NCBI GenBank assembly: GCA_001820675.1
Contig: MHQO01000049.1
Location: 481 to 6,084 of the forward strand
DNA: 5,604 nucleotides
Direction: 5' to 3'
Source of the DNA: Candidatus Sungbacteria bacterium RIFCSPLOWO2_01_FULL_47_10
GTDB taxonomy: Bacteria > Patescibacteriota > Minisyncoccia > Sungbacterales > GWA2-42-14
Each line of letters starts with the position of its first letter. Position 1 is the stretch's first letter. Of the stretch, positions 1-5,604 are shown in pieces. Both the position numbers and the translations under genes were made by a program. The notes under the pieces were generated by a model. It was given only the letters and a program-made list of their open reading frames with translations. It made no database searches and was not told where the DNA came from.

Positions 1-1206
1 TTCTTTGGTGCTTGAAGCAAATCGCGCATAGGTGTCGTTCGGCGCAAACCGGGTTGAACCGCCCAACAATGCGTCATCTCCCGCATGATACCCCCAGCAA
101 CCCGCTGCCGATCCGCTACAGCCCGATGCCCACGATGCGGGTGAATCGTTCGTGCCGGAGACGGGTGAAATCACTTCTCCCGACGGCCCGAGAAATTCCT
201 GATCCTCGATGACATAAATCTGATATCCGTTTCCCGCGTTTGTCGTAACGGAAAAACGCTGTGCCCCCTCCAGTTCCGACCCCAACGGGAGCGAGCCGAA
301 TGCGATACTCGTTTCTGTCGTCTCAATATCGGTTACCACGCCTTCCGTGCTGGTTCCCGACTCGAGCCCCGATACGGTAAAGATAAGTTCCGTGCCTCCG
401 GTTGAGAGACTTGGGCTTGTTTTTCCGTCATTCAACGGCACGGCGTCCCCTGTCGCCGCATTCACGACGCGGAAAAAATATGTCGTATTTCCCGCGGCTC
501 CCGATTGCTGAATCGTAAACTCATATTCAACGGCGCGATCAAGCCCGTGAAGAAAATCGGAAATTGAGGTTCCCGATTCATTGTGGGTCCCGCAGCCGTT
601 TCCGACCTCTCCGGCGCATGCGTCCGAATCGCTCAAAACCTTTGTTGTTATAGTGGCGTTATCATTTCCTCCCCCATCCGCGTAGCACCAGCGGGATGCC
701 CCGGAACAATCGCCAATTTCGGACACGCCAGACACCTGCTGAGAAAAATCGGAGAACGTCGAAAACTGCAATGTAAATTTCGTATTTTTGGCGCCGATCG
801 ATGCCGTATCTTTTATCGTGAGGCGTAATTTAATAATGCCCCCGTTTTCAATATCAGTCGGAGCGATATTTTCATCGGCAAGAGGGATTGTCGGCGTTTC
901 ATTTTCTTCATCGTCATACCATCTCCAATTCTGGGATTTAGGAGTAAAACTGTCAAAGTATAAAAATCCAGCGCGGAGAATGAAATTCGTACTCGCTGAT
1001 TCGCCAATAATAACTTCCGCTCCGGCATTATATTGCTCGAAATTCGTCGAAGTCGCATTGCCCCCGAATTCGGAAAATACCGGCGCCCGAATCTTAAAAC
1101 TCGCGCTTGTTGCGTCTTGGGCGTAAACAGAAGACAGTTCTAAAGTCAGCAAGGTTATTGCAACGAGTATCAGTAGAAATATTGGCAAATGCCGGTTCGT
1201 GTTCAT
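1..1206 (-). CDS. Secreted beta-rich CPR surface protein, 3'-partial
   Basis: The frame is open from ATG at 1204-1206 to the left edge, giving 402 residues with no stop. The start is well fixed: an in-frame TGA lies only seven codons upstream (1225-1227) and no other start lies between. Residues 1-29 are a Sec signal peptide: a short N-region with Arg5 and His6, a Leu/Ile core at 9-22 and a VYA|QD signal-peptidase-I-type site. Residues 30-82 carry three S-x-x-N-F-like repeats (TSASFKI, ATSTNFEQ, ASTNFILRAGF). NWRWYDDEEN at 93-102 opens a beta-rich domain running to an ELIFTVSGL segment near 290-300. FGSLPLGSELEGAQR begins at 303 and leads to WGYHAGDDALLGGSTRFAPN, where the window ends. Six Cys form three close pairs (167/174, 197/205, 363/370). 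I recognise these motifs from CPR secreted proteins of unknown function; no catalytic motif is visible. The C-terminus, which may carry a membrane anchor, is missing. It lies 162 bp downstream of the fibre gene on the same strand. Confidence 0.9.
   Translation of the reverse strand, partial: MNTNRHLPIFLLILVAITLLTLELSSVYAQDATSASFKIRAPVFSEFGGNATSTNFEQYNAGAEVIIGESASTNFILRAGFLYFDSFTPKSQNWRWYDDEENETPTIPLADENIAPTDIENGGIIKLRLTIKDTASIGAKNTKFTLQFSTFSDFSQQVSGVSEIGDCSGASRWCYADGGGNDNATITTKVLSDSDACAGEVGNGCGTHNESGTSISDFLHGLDRAVEYEFTIQQSGAAGNTTYFFRVVNAATGDAVPLNDGKTSPSLSTGGTELIFTVSGLESGTSTEGVVTDIETTETSIAFGSLPLGSELEGAQRFSVTTNAGNGYQIYVIEDQEFLGPSGEVISPVSGTNDSPASWASGCSGSAAGCWGYHAGDDALLGGSTRFAPNDTYARFASSTKE
1120..1206 (-). 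other. Sec signal peptide of the downstream secreted protein
   Basis: The first 29 codons encode a short N-region with Arg5, a hydrophobic core (IFLLILVAITLLTL) and a cleavage motif ending V-Y-A before Q-D. This is the tripartite form of a signal-peptidase-I substrate. The mature protein would begin with QDATSASFKI. No lipobox cysteine is present, so it is not a lipoprotein. Confidence 0.85.
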
Positions 1207-1210
1207 GGAA

Positions 1211-1218
1211 TTCTTTTT
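1211..1218 (-). promoter_or_regulatory. Weak purine-rich stretch at ribosome-binding position
   Basis: On the minus strand AAAAAGAA ends four bases before the ATG at 1206. There is no GGAGG-like core, so initiation would rest on an AT-rich, weakly structured leader placed just after the nearby hairpin at 1227-1246. The start itself is chosen from the signal peptide and the upstream in-frame stop, not from this site. Confidence 0.3.
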
Positions 1219-1222
1219 ATTT

Positions 1223-1325
1223 TGTCATGCCGGCGGATGCCGGCATCCAGGTTCCTTTTATAATAATTCTGGATACCAGCTTCCGCTGATACGAAGTCTG
1301 GATTCCGGCTTTTGCCGGAATGACA
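1223..1325. repeat. Palindromic intergenic repeat element (REP/MITE-like)
   Basis: The 28-base ends 1223-1250 and 1298-1325 are inverted copies matching at 23 of 28 positions, both beginning TGTCAT on their outer side and ending CCAG on the inner side. Each end also folds on itself: 1227-1246 is ATGCCGGC-GGAT-GCCGGCAT and 1302-1321 is ATTCCGGC-TTTT-GCCGGAAT, both perfect 8-bp stems with 4-base loops. A weaker third stem, ACCAGC/GCTGAT with an intervening TTCC, sits near 1275-1290. No transposase is nearby. The CTGGATTCCGG...CCGGAATGACA pattern belongs to a widespread class of bacterial intergenic palindromes; mobilisation in trans or a role in mRNA processing is inference. It fills most of the gap between the two genes. 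Confidence 0.8.
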
Positions 1326-1340
1326 TATGACAGGTATGTT

Positions 1341-1356
1341 CTCAAGTCACCTCGAG
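1341..1356 (-). terminator. Small hairpin after the fibre-gene stop; weak terminator candidate
   Basis: Thirteen bases after the TAA of the long gene, the minus-strand RNA can form CUCGAG-GUGA-CUUGAG: a six-base-pair stem including one G-U pair, closed by a GNRA-type GUGA loop. It is followed by AACAUACC rather than a U-tract, so intrinsic termination is doubtful. It could instead protect the 3' end or be chance. Confidence 0.25.
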
Positions 1357-1368
1357 CAATAATAATTC

Positions 1369-4300
1369 TTATCCCTCAACCTCCACATCTGCCATCGCGG
1401 TGTTTTCTTCCTCAGCCGGTTCCATTGACGAAACCGGCTCTACCGCGTGCGGCTCGACTATCTCTGAAGATTCCATCGTTTCCTCGTTTTGCTCTGTCGC
1501 CGTTGAATCAGAACTTTCCGAAGTCGGACTTCCCGACGAAGGTCCGACTTCAATAGTCAAACCTGCATCCGGTACGCCCTCCTCAACATCCGGTGTTGCG
1601 GCAACCTCCGATGTTGTTCCGGGCGAATCCAATACTTCAATAATTTCAACAGTTGAACTCGCATCCATAGTACTCTCCTCAATGATGTTCGTAGCTGGAT
1701 CCTCAACACCCGGTGTTGACTCAACACTCGATGTTTTCCCAGGCGCATCAGAAGCTATACTTTCGCCAACTACATCCACACCGGATGTTTCCCCTGCCGG
1801 TATTTGAGAACCATTCGACGCATTCGAGGCGGATTCGAGCGATGGTATTTCGCCGCACTCCCCCTCTGTTTTTCTCCATTCGCCGTTCTCGATCCATGTG
1901 CAGTAGAGGGCGCCGGTTGCGCGGTCTTTCATTTGAATCCGGCCCTCGACGATCAAATTCTCCACGTTCGCGTTCTTTGCGAAAATTGATTCGACGAACA
2001 TCTCTTTCAGCCGCGCGATCCCGCTTTCGAGATAAAAACCGAATGTTTCAAGCGCGAAGCGAACGAGGCGTCTGAATTGCGAAAACGTTCCGCCGTCCGC
2101 ATCTGTTTCGCTTGTCGTCGCGGCCCCGAAAACATTTCTCGCGATGTCATTGATCGTCGGCCCGCCGAACCAGAACGGATTAACGAACACCATTATCATT
2201 CCGCAACGGACTGGATTACCGGACGGATCGCGCAACGTCCGAAACTCCTCCGGGCAAAGGTCATTGGAAAAACGTTCAGGCGAAAGCGATTCGACCGATT
2301 CCAGCGCCCTTCCCGCGACAGAACCGGCGCCTATAATCTTTGCTCCAAAACCGGGAATTGCGCTCACGCCTATATAATCCCCCGCATCAATCGCGCCCAA
2401 AATGCTTGAAACAAGCGTTGGCACTCGTCCGGCAAGAGCAATCAGGACGCTCCTGGTCGTCGTTGCCGCGGCTTCTTCCGTTCCGATTATCAAACCGGGT
2501 TTTGTCGAGACAATGCCGATCACATCGTCGTCCGAACCCGTGCTTGCCCGAACAAGGTTATTTTTCGAGTCCGCGCTTGCCAAATAGCCCGAAAAGAGAT
2601 TTTTATCTTCAGTGAAATAAAGCTCCGCAAGATCGGCTCCCGAATCGCTTAATTTCACAATGACTATCCCGGAACCACCCGCTACCGTTGTGACGGTTAC
2701 GGCCGCTGAACTCAGCTGATGGGTCAAGCGAATTCTATCACCGTCCATGTGCGTCGCAATCCAGCTCATTGAGCAGGACCCTCTCGATTCGGCGTTATTT
2801 CGCACATGATCCAGGCAACGCGCGCCCTCAACGTCCGCAAAACCGGCATCACTTGTACTTGCCTGCCCCTGAAGAATGACGCTCGTAAAGCTGTTTCCTC
2901 CGCTCGTCGCGCCAACTGCCGTGATGCGGCCTATGATCATGTAAAGTCCGGTCTCGTTGATTACAACCTCATCGCTCGCATTCAAAGTGTATGCTGAATC
3001 TGCTCTCCGCGGCGTGTCTACGTTCAGAACCGTCTGCGCCGTCGTTATACTCGCCCCTCCCGCATTATCATATGCGTCAATCACGCTCTCGGCTCCCTGG
3101 TCCGCTCCGCAGGAAAATTTTTCGGTTGATGCGTCCCAAATAACCTTCGAATCAGTAAGATCGCAATCGGATAATCCGGCGCCGGTAAACGTATTTGAAA
3201 TGAGCCGAGTCGATGACGCAGTTCCGGACACATACAATGTCGTAGTCGTCGCGTTCGTCGTTGTCGCGTTCACCATCGTCACATTCGTAATTGTTGATGT
3301 CGCGGTATTGGCAAGAATGCCGTCATAGAGAATCGCCGGGCCGCCGGAAACCTGAATGGATGAAGACGCATACAATCCGCCGGATGCGGAAATAAACAAG
3401 AGTTTTTGCAAAGAACCGTCTTCTATCGTAAGAAGGTCTGCCGCCTGCCCCGAGGCCCCGCGCAGAACAAGCGTCCGCGAAAGCGTTGATGTAGCAACAA
3501 TTCCAAGAGATGCGCCGGGCAGAGCGCTTGACGAGCCGATCGCAACCTGATCGTCAATCGTATTGGGTGTTATGACCGATCCGGCGCCTCCGGTCCACGG
3601 CCCCGATGCGCCGCCTGTGTCATCGGTTCCGCAACGAAGCGCGCCCAAAGAATCCGTTTCAACAACGGACAAATCATTGCAATTCGCAAGGCCTGGGATT
3701 TGGATCGTGCCGGCGGAAAAAATAATTCCGTTTGCGAACGTTGAAGTTCCTCCGCCTTGTATGTTCAAAATGCCCGTGGCCTGAATATTGTTTGAGGAGT
3801 TGATGAATCCGGAAGAAATTCCCGCGAGCGTTGACGTCGCCTGATTTGCCGTAAGCGAGCCAATGCCGCCGATGCCGATCGCAACGTTGCCGGTGAATGA
3901 TCCGAAAACAGCCGACAACCCCTGAAGCGTTGACGTGCTGGTAACGTTTAATCCCGCGCTGAATGTTCCCCCTTCGGCCGCGAGATTTCCGGTTGAAGTA
4001 AGATTGGACGCGCTGATCCCCGCGAATGACGAGGTTGCGTTTGTTGCGCTGATAGATTGGCCGACAGTGAGGTTGCCGGAATTGGTTATATATATGGAAG
4101 AAACGCCTGCAAGAGTCGAGGTGGATTGGTTGGCGGTGAGGGAGCCGCCCACATTCAGATTGCCCGATGTCGTAATGAACCCCGTGTTCGTGATGCCGGA
4201 TGAGGTGGTTGTTCCCTGAAGATTGGATGACCCCGCAACGCGGAGATTTTCGGTTGAATCAAGGAAGCTTGCCGATACTCCGGCAAAAGTGGCTGTCGCC

Positions 4301-5604
4301 TGATTTGCGGTTAATGCCCCCGCATTTGATATGGAAAGATATGTAGTAGTGGCGCCAGAATTGGTGATTCTAAAATAGTCCGCGGTGTGTCCGTCAGCGC
4401 CTCTTACGATAAGCGGTATTGAATTGGTTGACGTGGAATTTATGGTAACGACCGCGTTTTGGGCGGGAGAGGACGTGCCGACGGCAAGCTGTTTTGCGGA
4501 ATTGAACCACGCGAACATGGTTTCATCTCCTCCAAATGTTGATCCGCCGTCATTGAACTGAACTGCGGTATTTCCTCCTCCCGGGCTTGAAGACCCTCCC
4601 GCGTCGGCTCCACAGACAAGATTCCCGAACGGATCGGCTTCGATCAAGAACGTGTCGTTACAGCCCGCAAGAGATAAAATTTGGACAGTTCCATTTACAA
4701 GGCGAATGCCGTTTGCGAATGTTGATGTGGCCGAAGTTGATGTTACATTCAAGAGATTCGCCGCAAGTCCGCCCCGAAACGTTGAAGTGGAGTTCTGGCC
4801 GTTTATGTTTATAAAACCGGCAAATGTCGAAGTTGCTCCAACGCCATTGATATTGATGAGTGTGCCGAAACTTGATGATGCGGATGTACGAAGATTTCCC
4901 GCGATATCAACGGCAACGGTCGGAGCTTGAACGCCGACGCCGAAACGATTTTGCGAATCGATAACGGTGTTGAGAACTCCGGCGGTATCGTAAATATCAA
5001 GAATGTTTGCGGTCTGCCCCGCCACGGGCCGGATAGCGACAGTGGTCGAAGGCGTGCCATTCGTGTCTCCTTCGATGGAAAGTTTCGCATAGGGCGTAGT
5101 TGATCCGATTCCGACTTTGGCGGTTGTCGTTGCAAGGCGCACGATTTCGTTCGGGTCGTCAAAAAACCAGTTGCCCGATCCTCCGCCGCCTCCACCTCCC
5201 GAAACGGTTCCGCATTGAATTAAGCCGGATGATGATGTTTGGAGCGCCTGTGAATCAGCGCAGTTTAAGACCGTAAGTAGATTGATGCCGCCCGCGGCGT
5301 TGAAAATGTCCTGGATCGTGCTTGATCCTGCGATTGAGGAATCGCCGATAACGGACAGATTCGCGCCCGCGACAAGATTCCCTCCCGCGTTGATATTTCC
5401 GGTTGCGGTGATGAAGCCGGTATTTGAAATGCCTGCAAGAGTCGAGGTTGCGGAATTTGCGGTAAGAGAGCCGCCGACACTTACATTTCCTGAGGTTGTG
5501 ATAAAACCGGTGTTCGAGATGCCTGATTGGGTAGATGTTCCTGATACCGAGAGAATTCCCGATATAACAGCGTTGTTTGTTATATATATAGAACGGTCGG
5601 CAAG
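1369..5604 (-). CDS. Large modular fibre-like surface protein, 5'-partial
   Basis: The minus-strand frame is open from the window edge to the TAA at 1369-1371, giving 1411 visible residues; the true start is upstream of the window. Residue numbers below count from the edge. Residues 1-813 form a Ser/Thr/Gly/Asn-rich stalk with about 14 TSTFAG/TSTLAG-like repeats. Three larger modules have Cys pairs at 115/131, 315/331 and 642/658, each followed by a Gly-rich linker, a GIGSTTP-like motif (165, 371, 689) and a GQTA-like motif (196, 405, 717). A fourth pair (814/832) precedes a C1q/TNF-like head (about 843-985). Next come a GADLAE...GRVP...GRAL domain (989-1100), GMIMVFVNPFWFGG, a helical segment (1174-1215), a YCTWIENGEW segment and an acidic tail (1253-1411). 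There is no S74 chaperone motif, C-terminal membrane segment or LPXTG. Motif order is seen in the sequence; resemblance to CPR surface fibres and phage tail-fibre-like proteins is family knowledge; an adhesin role is inference. The long uninterrupted frame and protein-level repeats make coding status near certain. Confidence 0.93.
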   Translation of the reverse strand, partial: LADRSIYITNNAVISGILSVSGTSTQSGISNTGFITTSGNVSVGGSLTANSATSTLAGISNTGFITATGNINAGGNLVAGANLSVIGDSSIAGSSTIQDIFNAAGGINLLTVLNCADSQALQTSSSGLIQCGTVSGGGGGGGSGNWFFDDPNEIVRLATTTAKVGIGSTTPYAKLSIEGDTNGTPSTTVAIRPVAGQTANILDIYDTAGVLNTVIDSQNRFGVGVQAPTVAVDIAGNLRTSASSSFGTLININGVGATSTFAGFININGQNSTSTFRGGLAANLLNVTSTSATSTFANGIRLVNGTVQILSLAGCNDTFLIEADPFGNLVCGADAGGSSSPGGGNTAVQFNDGGSTFGGDETMFAWFNSAKQLAVGTSSPAQNAVVTINSTSTNSIPLIVRGADGHTADYFRITNSGATTTYLSISNAGALTANQATATFAGVSASFLDSTENLRVAGSSNLQGTTTSSGITNTGFITTSGNLNVGGSLTANQSTSTLAGVSSIYITNSGNLTVGQSISATNATSSFAGISASNLTSTGNLAAEGGTFSAGLNVTSTSTLQGLSAVFGSFTGNVAIGIGGIGSLTANQATSTLAGISSGFINSSNNIQATGILNIQGGGTSTFANGIIFSAGTIQIPGLANCNDLSVVETDSLGALRCGTDDTGGASGPWTGGAGSVITPNTIDDQVAIGSSSALPGASLGIVATSTLSRTLVLRGASGQAADLLTIEDGSLQKLLFISASGGLYASSSIQVSGGPAILYDGILANTATSTITNVTMVNATTTNATTTTLYVSGTASSTRLISNTFTGAGLSDCDLTDSKVIWDASTEKFSCGADQGAESVIDAYDNAGGASITTAQTVLNVDTPRRADSAYTLNASDEVVINETGLYMIIGRITAVGATSGGNSFTSVILQGQASTSDAGFADVEGARCLDHVRNNAESRGSCSMSWIATHMDGDRIRLTHQLSSAAVTVTTVAGGSGIVIVKLSDSGADLAELYFTEDKNLFSGYLASADSKNNLVRASTGSDDDVIGIVSTKPGLIIGTEEAAATTTRSVLIALAGRVPTLVSSILGAIDAGDYIGVSAIPGFGAKIIGAGSVAGRALESVESLSPERFSNDLCPEEFRTLRDPSGNPVRCGMIMVFVNPFWFGGPTINDIARNVFGAATTSETDADGGTFSQFRRLVRFALETFGFYLESGIARLKEMFVESIFAKNANVENLIVEGRIQMKDRATGALYCTWIENGEWRKTEGECGEIPSLESASNASNGSQIPAGETSGVDVVGESIASDAPGKTSSVESTPGVEDPATNIIEESTMDASSTVEIIEVLDSPGTTSEVAATPDVEEGVPDAGLTIEVGPSSGSPTSESSDSTATEQNEETMESSEIVEPHAVEPVSSMEPAEEENTAMADVEVEG
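1580..1630 (-). repeat. Acidic-tail direct repeat, copy 2
   Basis: These 51 bases align without gaps to 1700-1750, both starting TCCTCAACA on the plus strand. They share the reading frame and encode GTTSEVAATPDVEE here, against GKTSSVESTPGVED in the other copy. Confidence 0.7.
1700..1750 (-). repeat. Acidic-tail direct repeat, copy 1
   Basis: This is the partner of 1580-1630, encoding GKTSSVESTPGVED. A weaker third relative, GETSGVDVVGES, lies just before it in the protein (DNA about 1765-1800), suggesting the tail grew by short in-frame duplications. Confidence 0.7.
2179..2649 (-). other. GADLAE/GRVP-type beta domain of the fibre protein
   Basis: Visible residues 989-1142 contain GADLAELYFTED, GIVSTKPGLIIG, VLIALAGRVPTLV, GDYIGVSAIPGFGAK, AGSVAGRAL and finally CGMIMVFVNPFWFGG. 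The same order (DLAE, VVSTxPG, ALxGRVP, GDxLxxSxxPG, GxALE, VFVN) is familiar from C-terminal regions of many CPR repeat proteins. Function is unknown. A Cys pair (1117/1134) sits between the GRAL motif and the VFVN strand. Confidence 0.6.
2650..3078 (-). other. C1q/TNF-like head domain of the fibre protein
   Basis: Visible residues about 843-985 read as a compact beta domain: a conserved-looking TLNASDEVVINETGLYMIIG strand pair, then VILQG, a Cys pair (930/944), SWIATHMDGDRIRLTHQL and a final GSGIVIVKL strand. The order YTL..., GxY, DRIRL and a terminal hydrophobic strand is what I expect of C1q-like jelly rolls, which usually trimerise and bind ligands at a fibre tip. The assignment is by eye, and another jelly-roll family remains possible. 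Confidence 0.55.
4105..4212 (-). repeat. Stalk repeat copy 2 (36 codons)
   Basis: These 36 codons (visible residues 465-500) are a near copy of the 36 codons at 5431-5538. The proteins match at 29 of 36 positions and share NTGFITTSGN and VGGSLTAN, ending in TSTLAG. DNA identity is also clear, including GCCTGCAAGAGTCGAGGT at the left end of both. The copies are in the same reading frame and about 1.3 kb apart, suggesting duplication or gene conversion inside the stalk. Confidence 0.85.
5431..5538 (-). repeat. Stalk repeat copy 1 (36 codons)
   Basis: This is the partner of 4105-4212 (visible residues 23-58). It is followed in the protein by a partial further copy, ISNTGFITATGN, so the array is tandem here. 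Upstream of it at the very window edge, SIYITN resembles SSIYITN encoded just beyond the other copy, which shows the array continues past the right edge. Confidence 0.85.

Larger units (their letters stand above)
1372..1848 (-). other. Acidic low-complexity C-terminal tail of the fibre protein
   Basis: The last 159 residues hold about 36 Asp/Glu, a single Lys and no Arg, with abundant Ser, Thr, Pro, Val and Ala. It has no hydrophobic segment, sortase motif or cysteine, and is predicted by eye to be disordered. It begins immediately after the final Cys-paired segment (YCTWIENGEW...GECGE). It may be a spacer or an ionic or cation-binding surface; this is inference. Confidence 0.7.

Noticed and set aside
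1259..1264. Perfect TATAAT on the plus strand
   Set aside because: No -35-like hexamer is found at suitable spacing and no plus-strand gene follows; it lies in an AT-rich patch of the palindromic element.
12..1289. Plus- and minus-strand short frames opposite or within the left gene (12-212, 583-828, 788-1126, 813-1058 minus)
   Set aside because: The minus-strand frame from 1206 has a signal peptide and family motifs across its whole length, so these are shadows.
1302..1321. Hairpin read as an intrinsic terminator for the fibre gene
   Set aside because: The stem is good, but on the minus strand it is followed by CCAGACTTCG, not a T-tract; the repeated inverted structure fits a REP-like element better.
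1849..2250. Peptidase S74 intramolecular chaperone at the C-terminus, common on phage-like fibres
   Set aside because: No Ser-Asp followed by a Lys-rich helix pattern of S74 domains is visible; the segment instead has the VFVN, helix and YCTWIENGEW order and then an acidic tail.
1400..4930. Numerous plus-strand open frames of 60-135 codons opposite the long gene, for example 1400-1807, 2957-3328 and 3935-4219
   Set aside because: They are antisense to a frame with coherent protein-level repeats and recognisable domains. Their translations show only mirrored repetitive composition, with no domain or start-site support.
4809..5195. Alternative minus-strand frame of 128 codons overlapping the fibre gene
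   Set aside because: It lies in a different frame from the stalk; its sequence shows no repeat or motif consistent with a real protein, while the long frame continues its modules through here.
5176..5200. GGAGGTGG-like purine run on the minus strand as a Shine-Dalgarno for the GTG at 5142
   Set aside because: It encodes the seven-glycine linker, lies roughly 35-50 bases from that GTG, too far for initiation, and the frame is open and meaningful upstream.
3900..5604. CRISPR-like or satellite array
   Set aside because: The repeats are coding, in frame, variable in sequence and not separated by regular unique spacers.

Overview
The window looks like a surface-protein locus from a Candidate Phyla Radiation (Patescibacteria, Parcubacteria-like) genome. 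This lineage call is an inference from protein style, not from a marker gene. Both proteins carry motifs I associate with large secreted CPR proteins: TSTFAG/TSTLAG iterations, GIGSTTPYAKL, GQTAN, a GRVP...GDYIGVSAIPG...GRAL block, NWRWYDDEEN and FGSLPLGSELEGAQR. Both genes are on the minus strand. No RNA gene, CRISPR array, transposase or metabolic gene is visible.

Layout, read in the direction of transcription (right to left). From 5604 to 1369 runs one very long open frame of 1411 visible residues. It is already open at the right edge, so its start and any signal peptide lie outside the window. It is a modular fibre-like protein. Three times a cysteine pair, a Gly-rich linker, a GIGSTTP-like motif and a GQTA-like motif follow each other, separated by Ser/Thr-rich stalk repeats. 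A fourth cysteine pair leads into a C1q/TNF-like head. After that come a GRVP-type beta domain, a helical segment, a last cysteine-paired segment and a 159-residue acidic tail.

The 162-bp gap (1207-1368) has no gene. It holds a short palindromic repeat element built from two perfect hairpins and a degenerate middle one, plus a small hairpin just after the stop of the long gene.

From 1206 to the left edge lies a second secreted protein with a clear Sec signal peptide. 402 residues are visible and there is no stop inside the window. It begins with S-x-x-N-F repeats, continues with a WRWY-type beta domain, and ends at the edge within an FGSLPLG...AQR...YHAGDD domain.

The two genes are co-oriented neighbours and could be cotranscribed, although the repeat element in the gap could separate or tune their expression. 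The simplest reading is a pair of exported cell-envelope proteins: a long multidomain fibre or adhesin and a smaller beta-rich partner. A role in attachment to a host or partner cell is plausible for CPR bacteria, but nothing in this window proves it.
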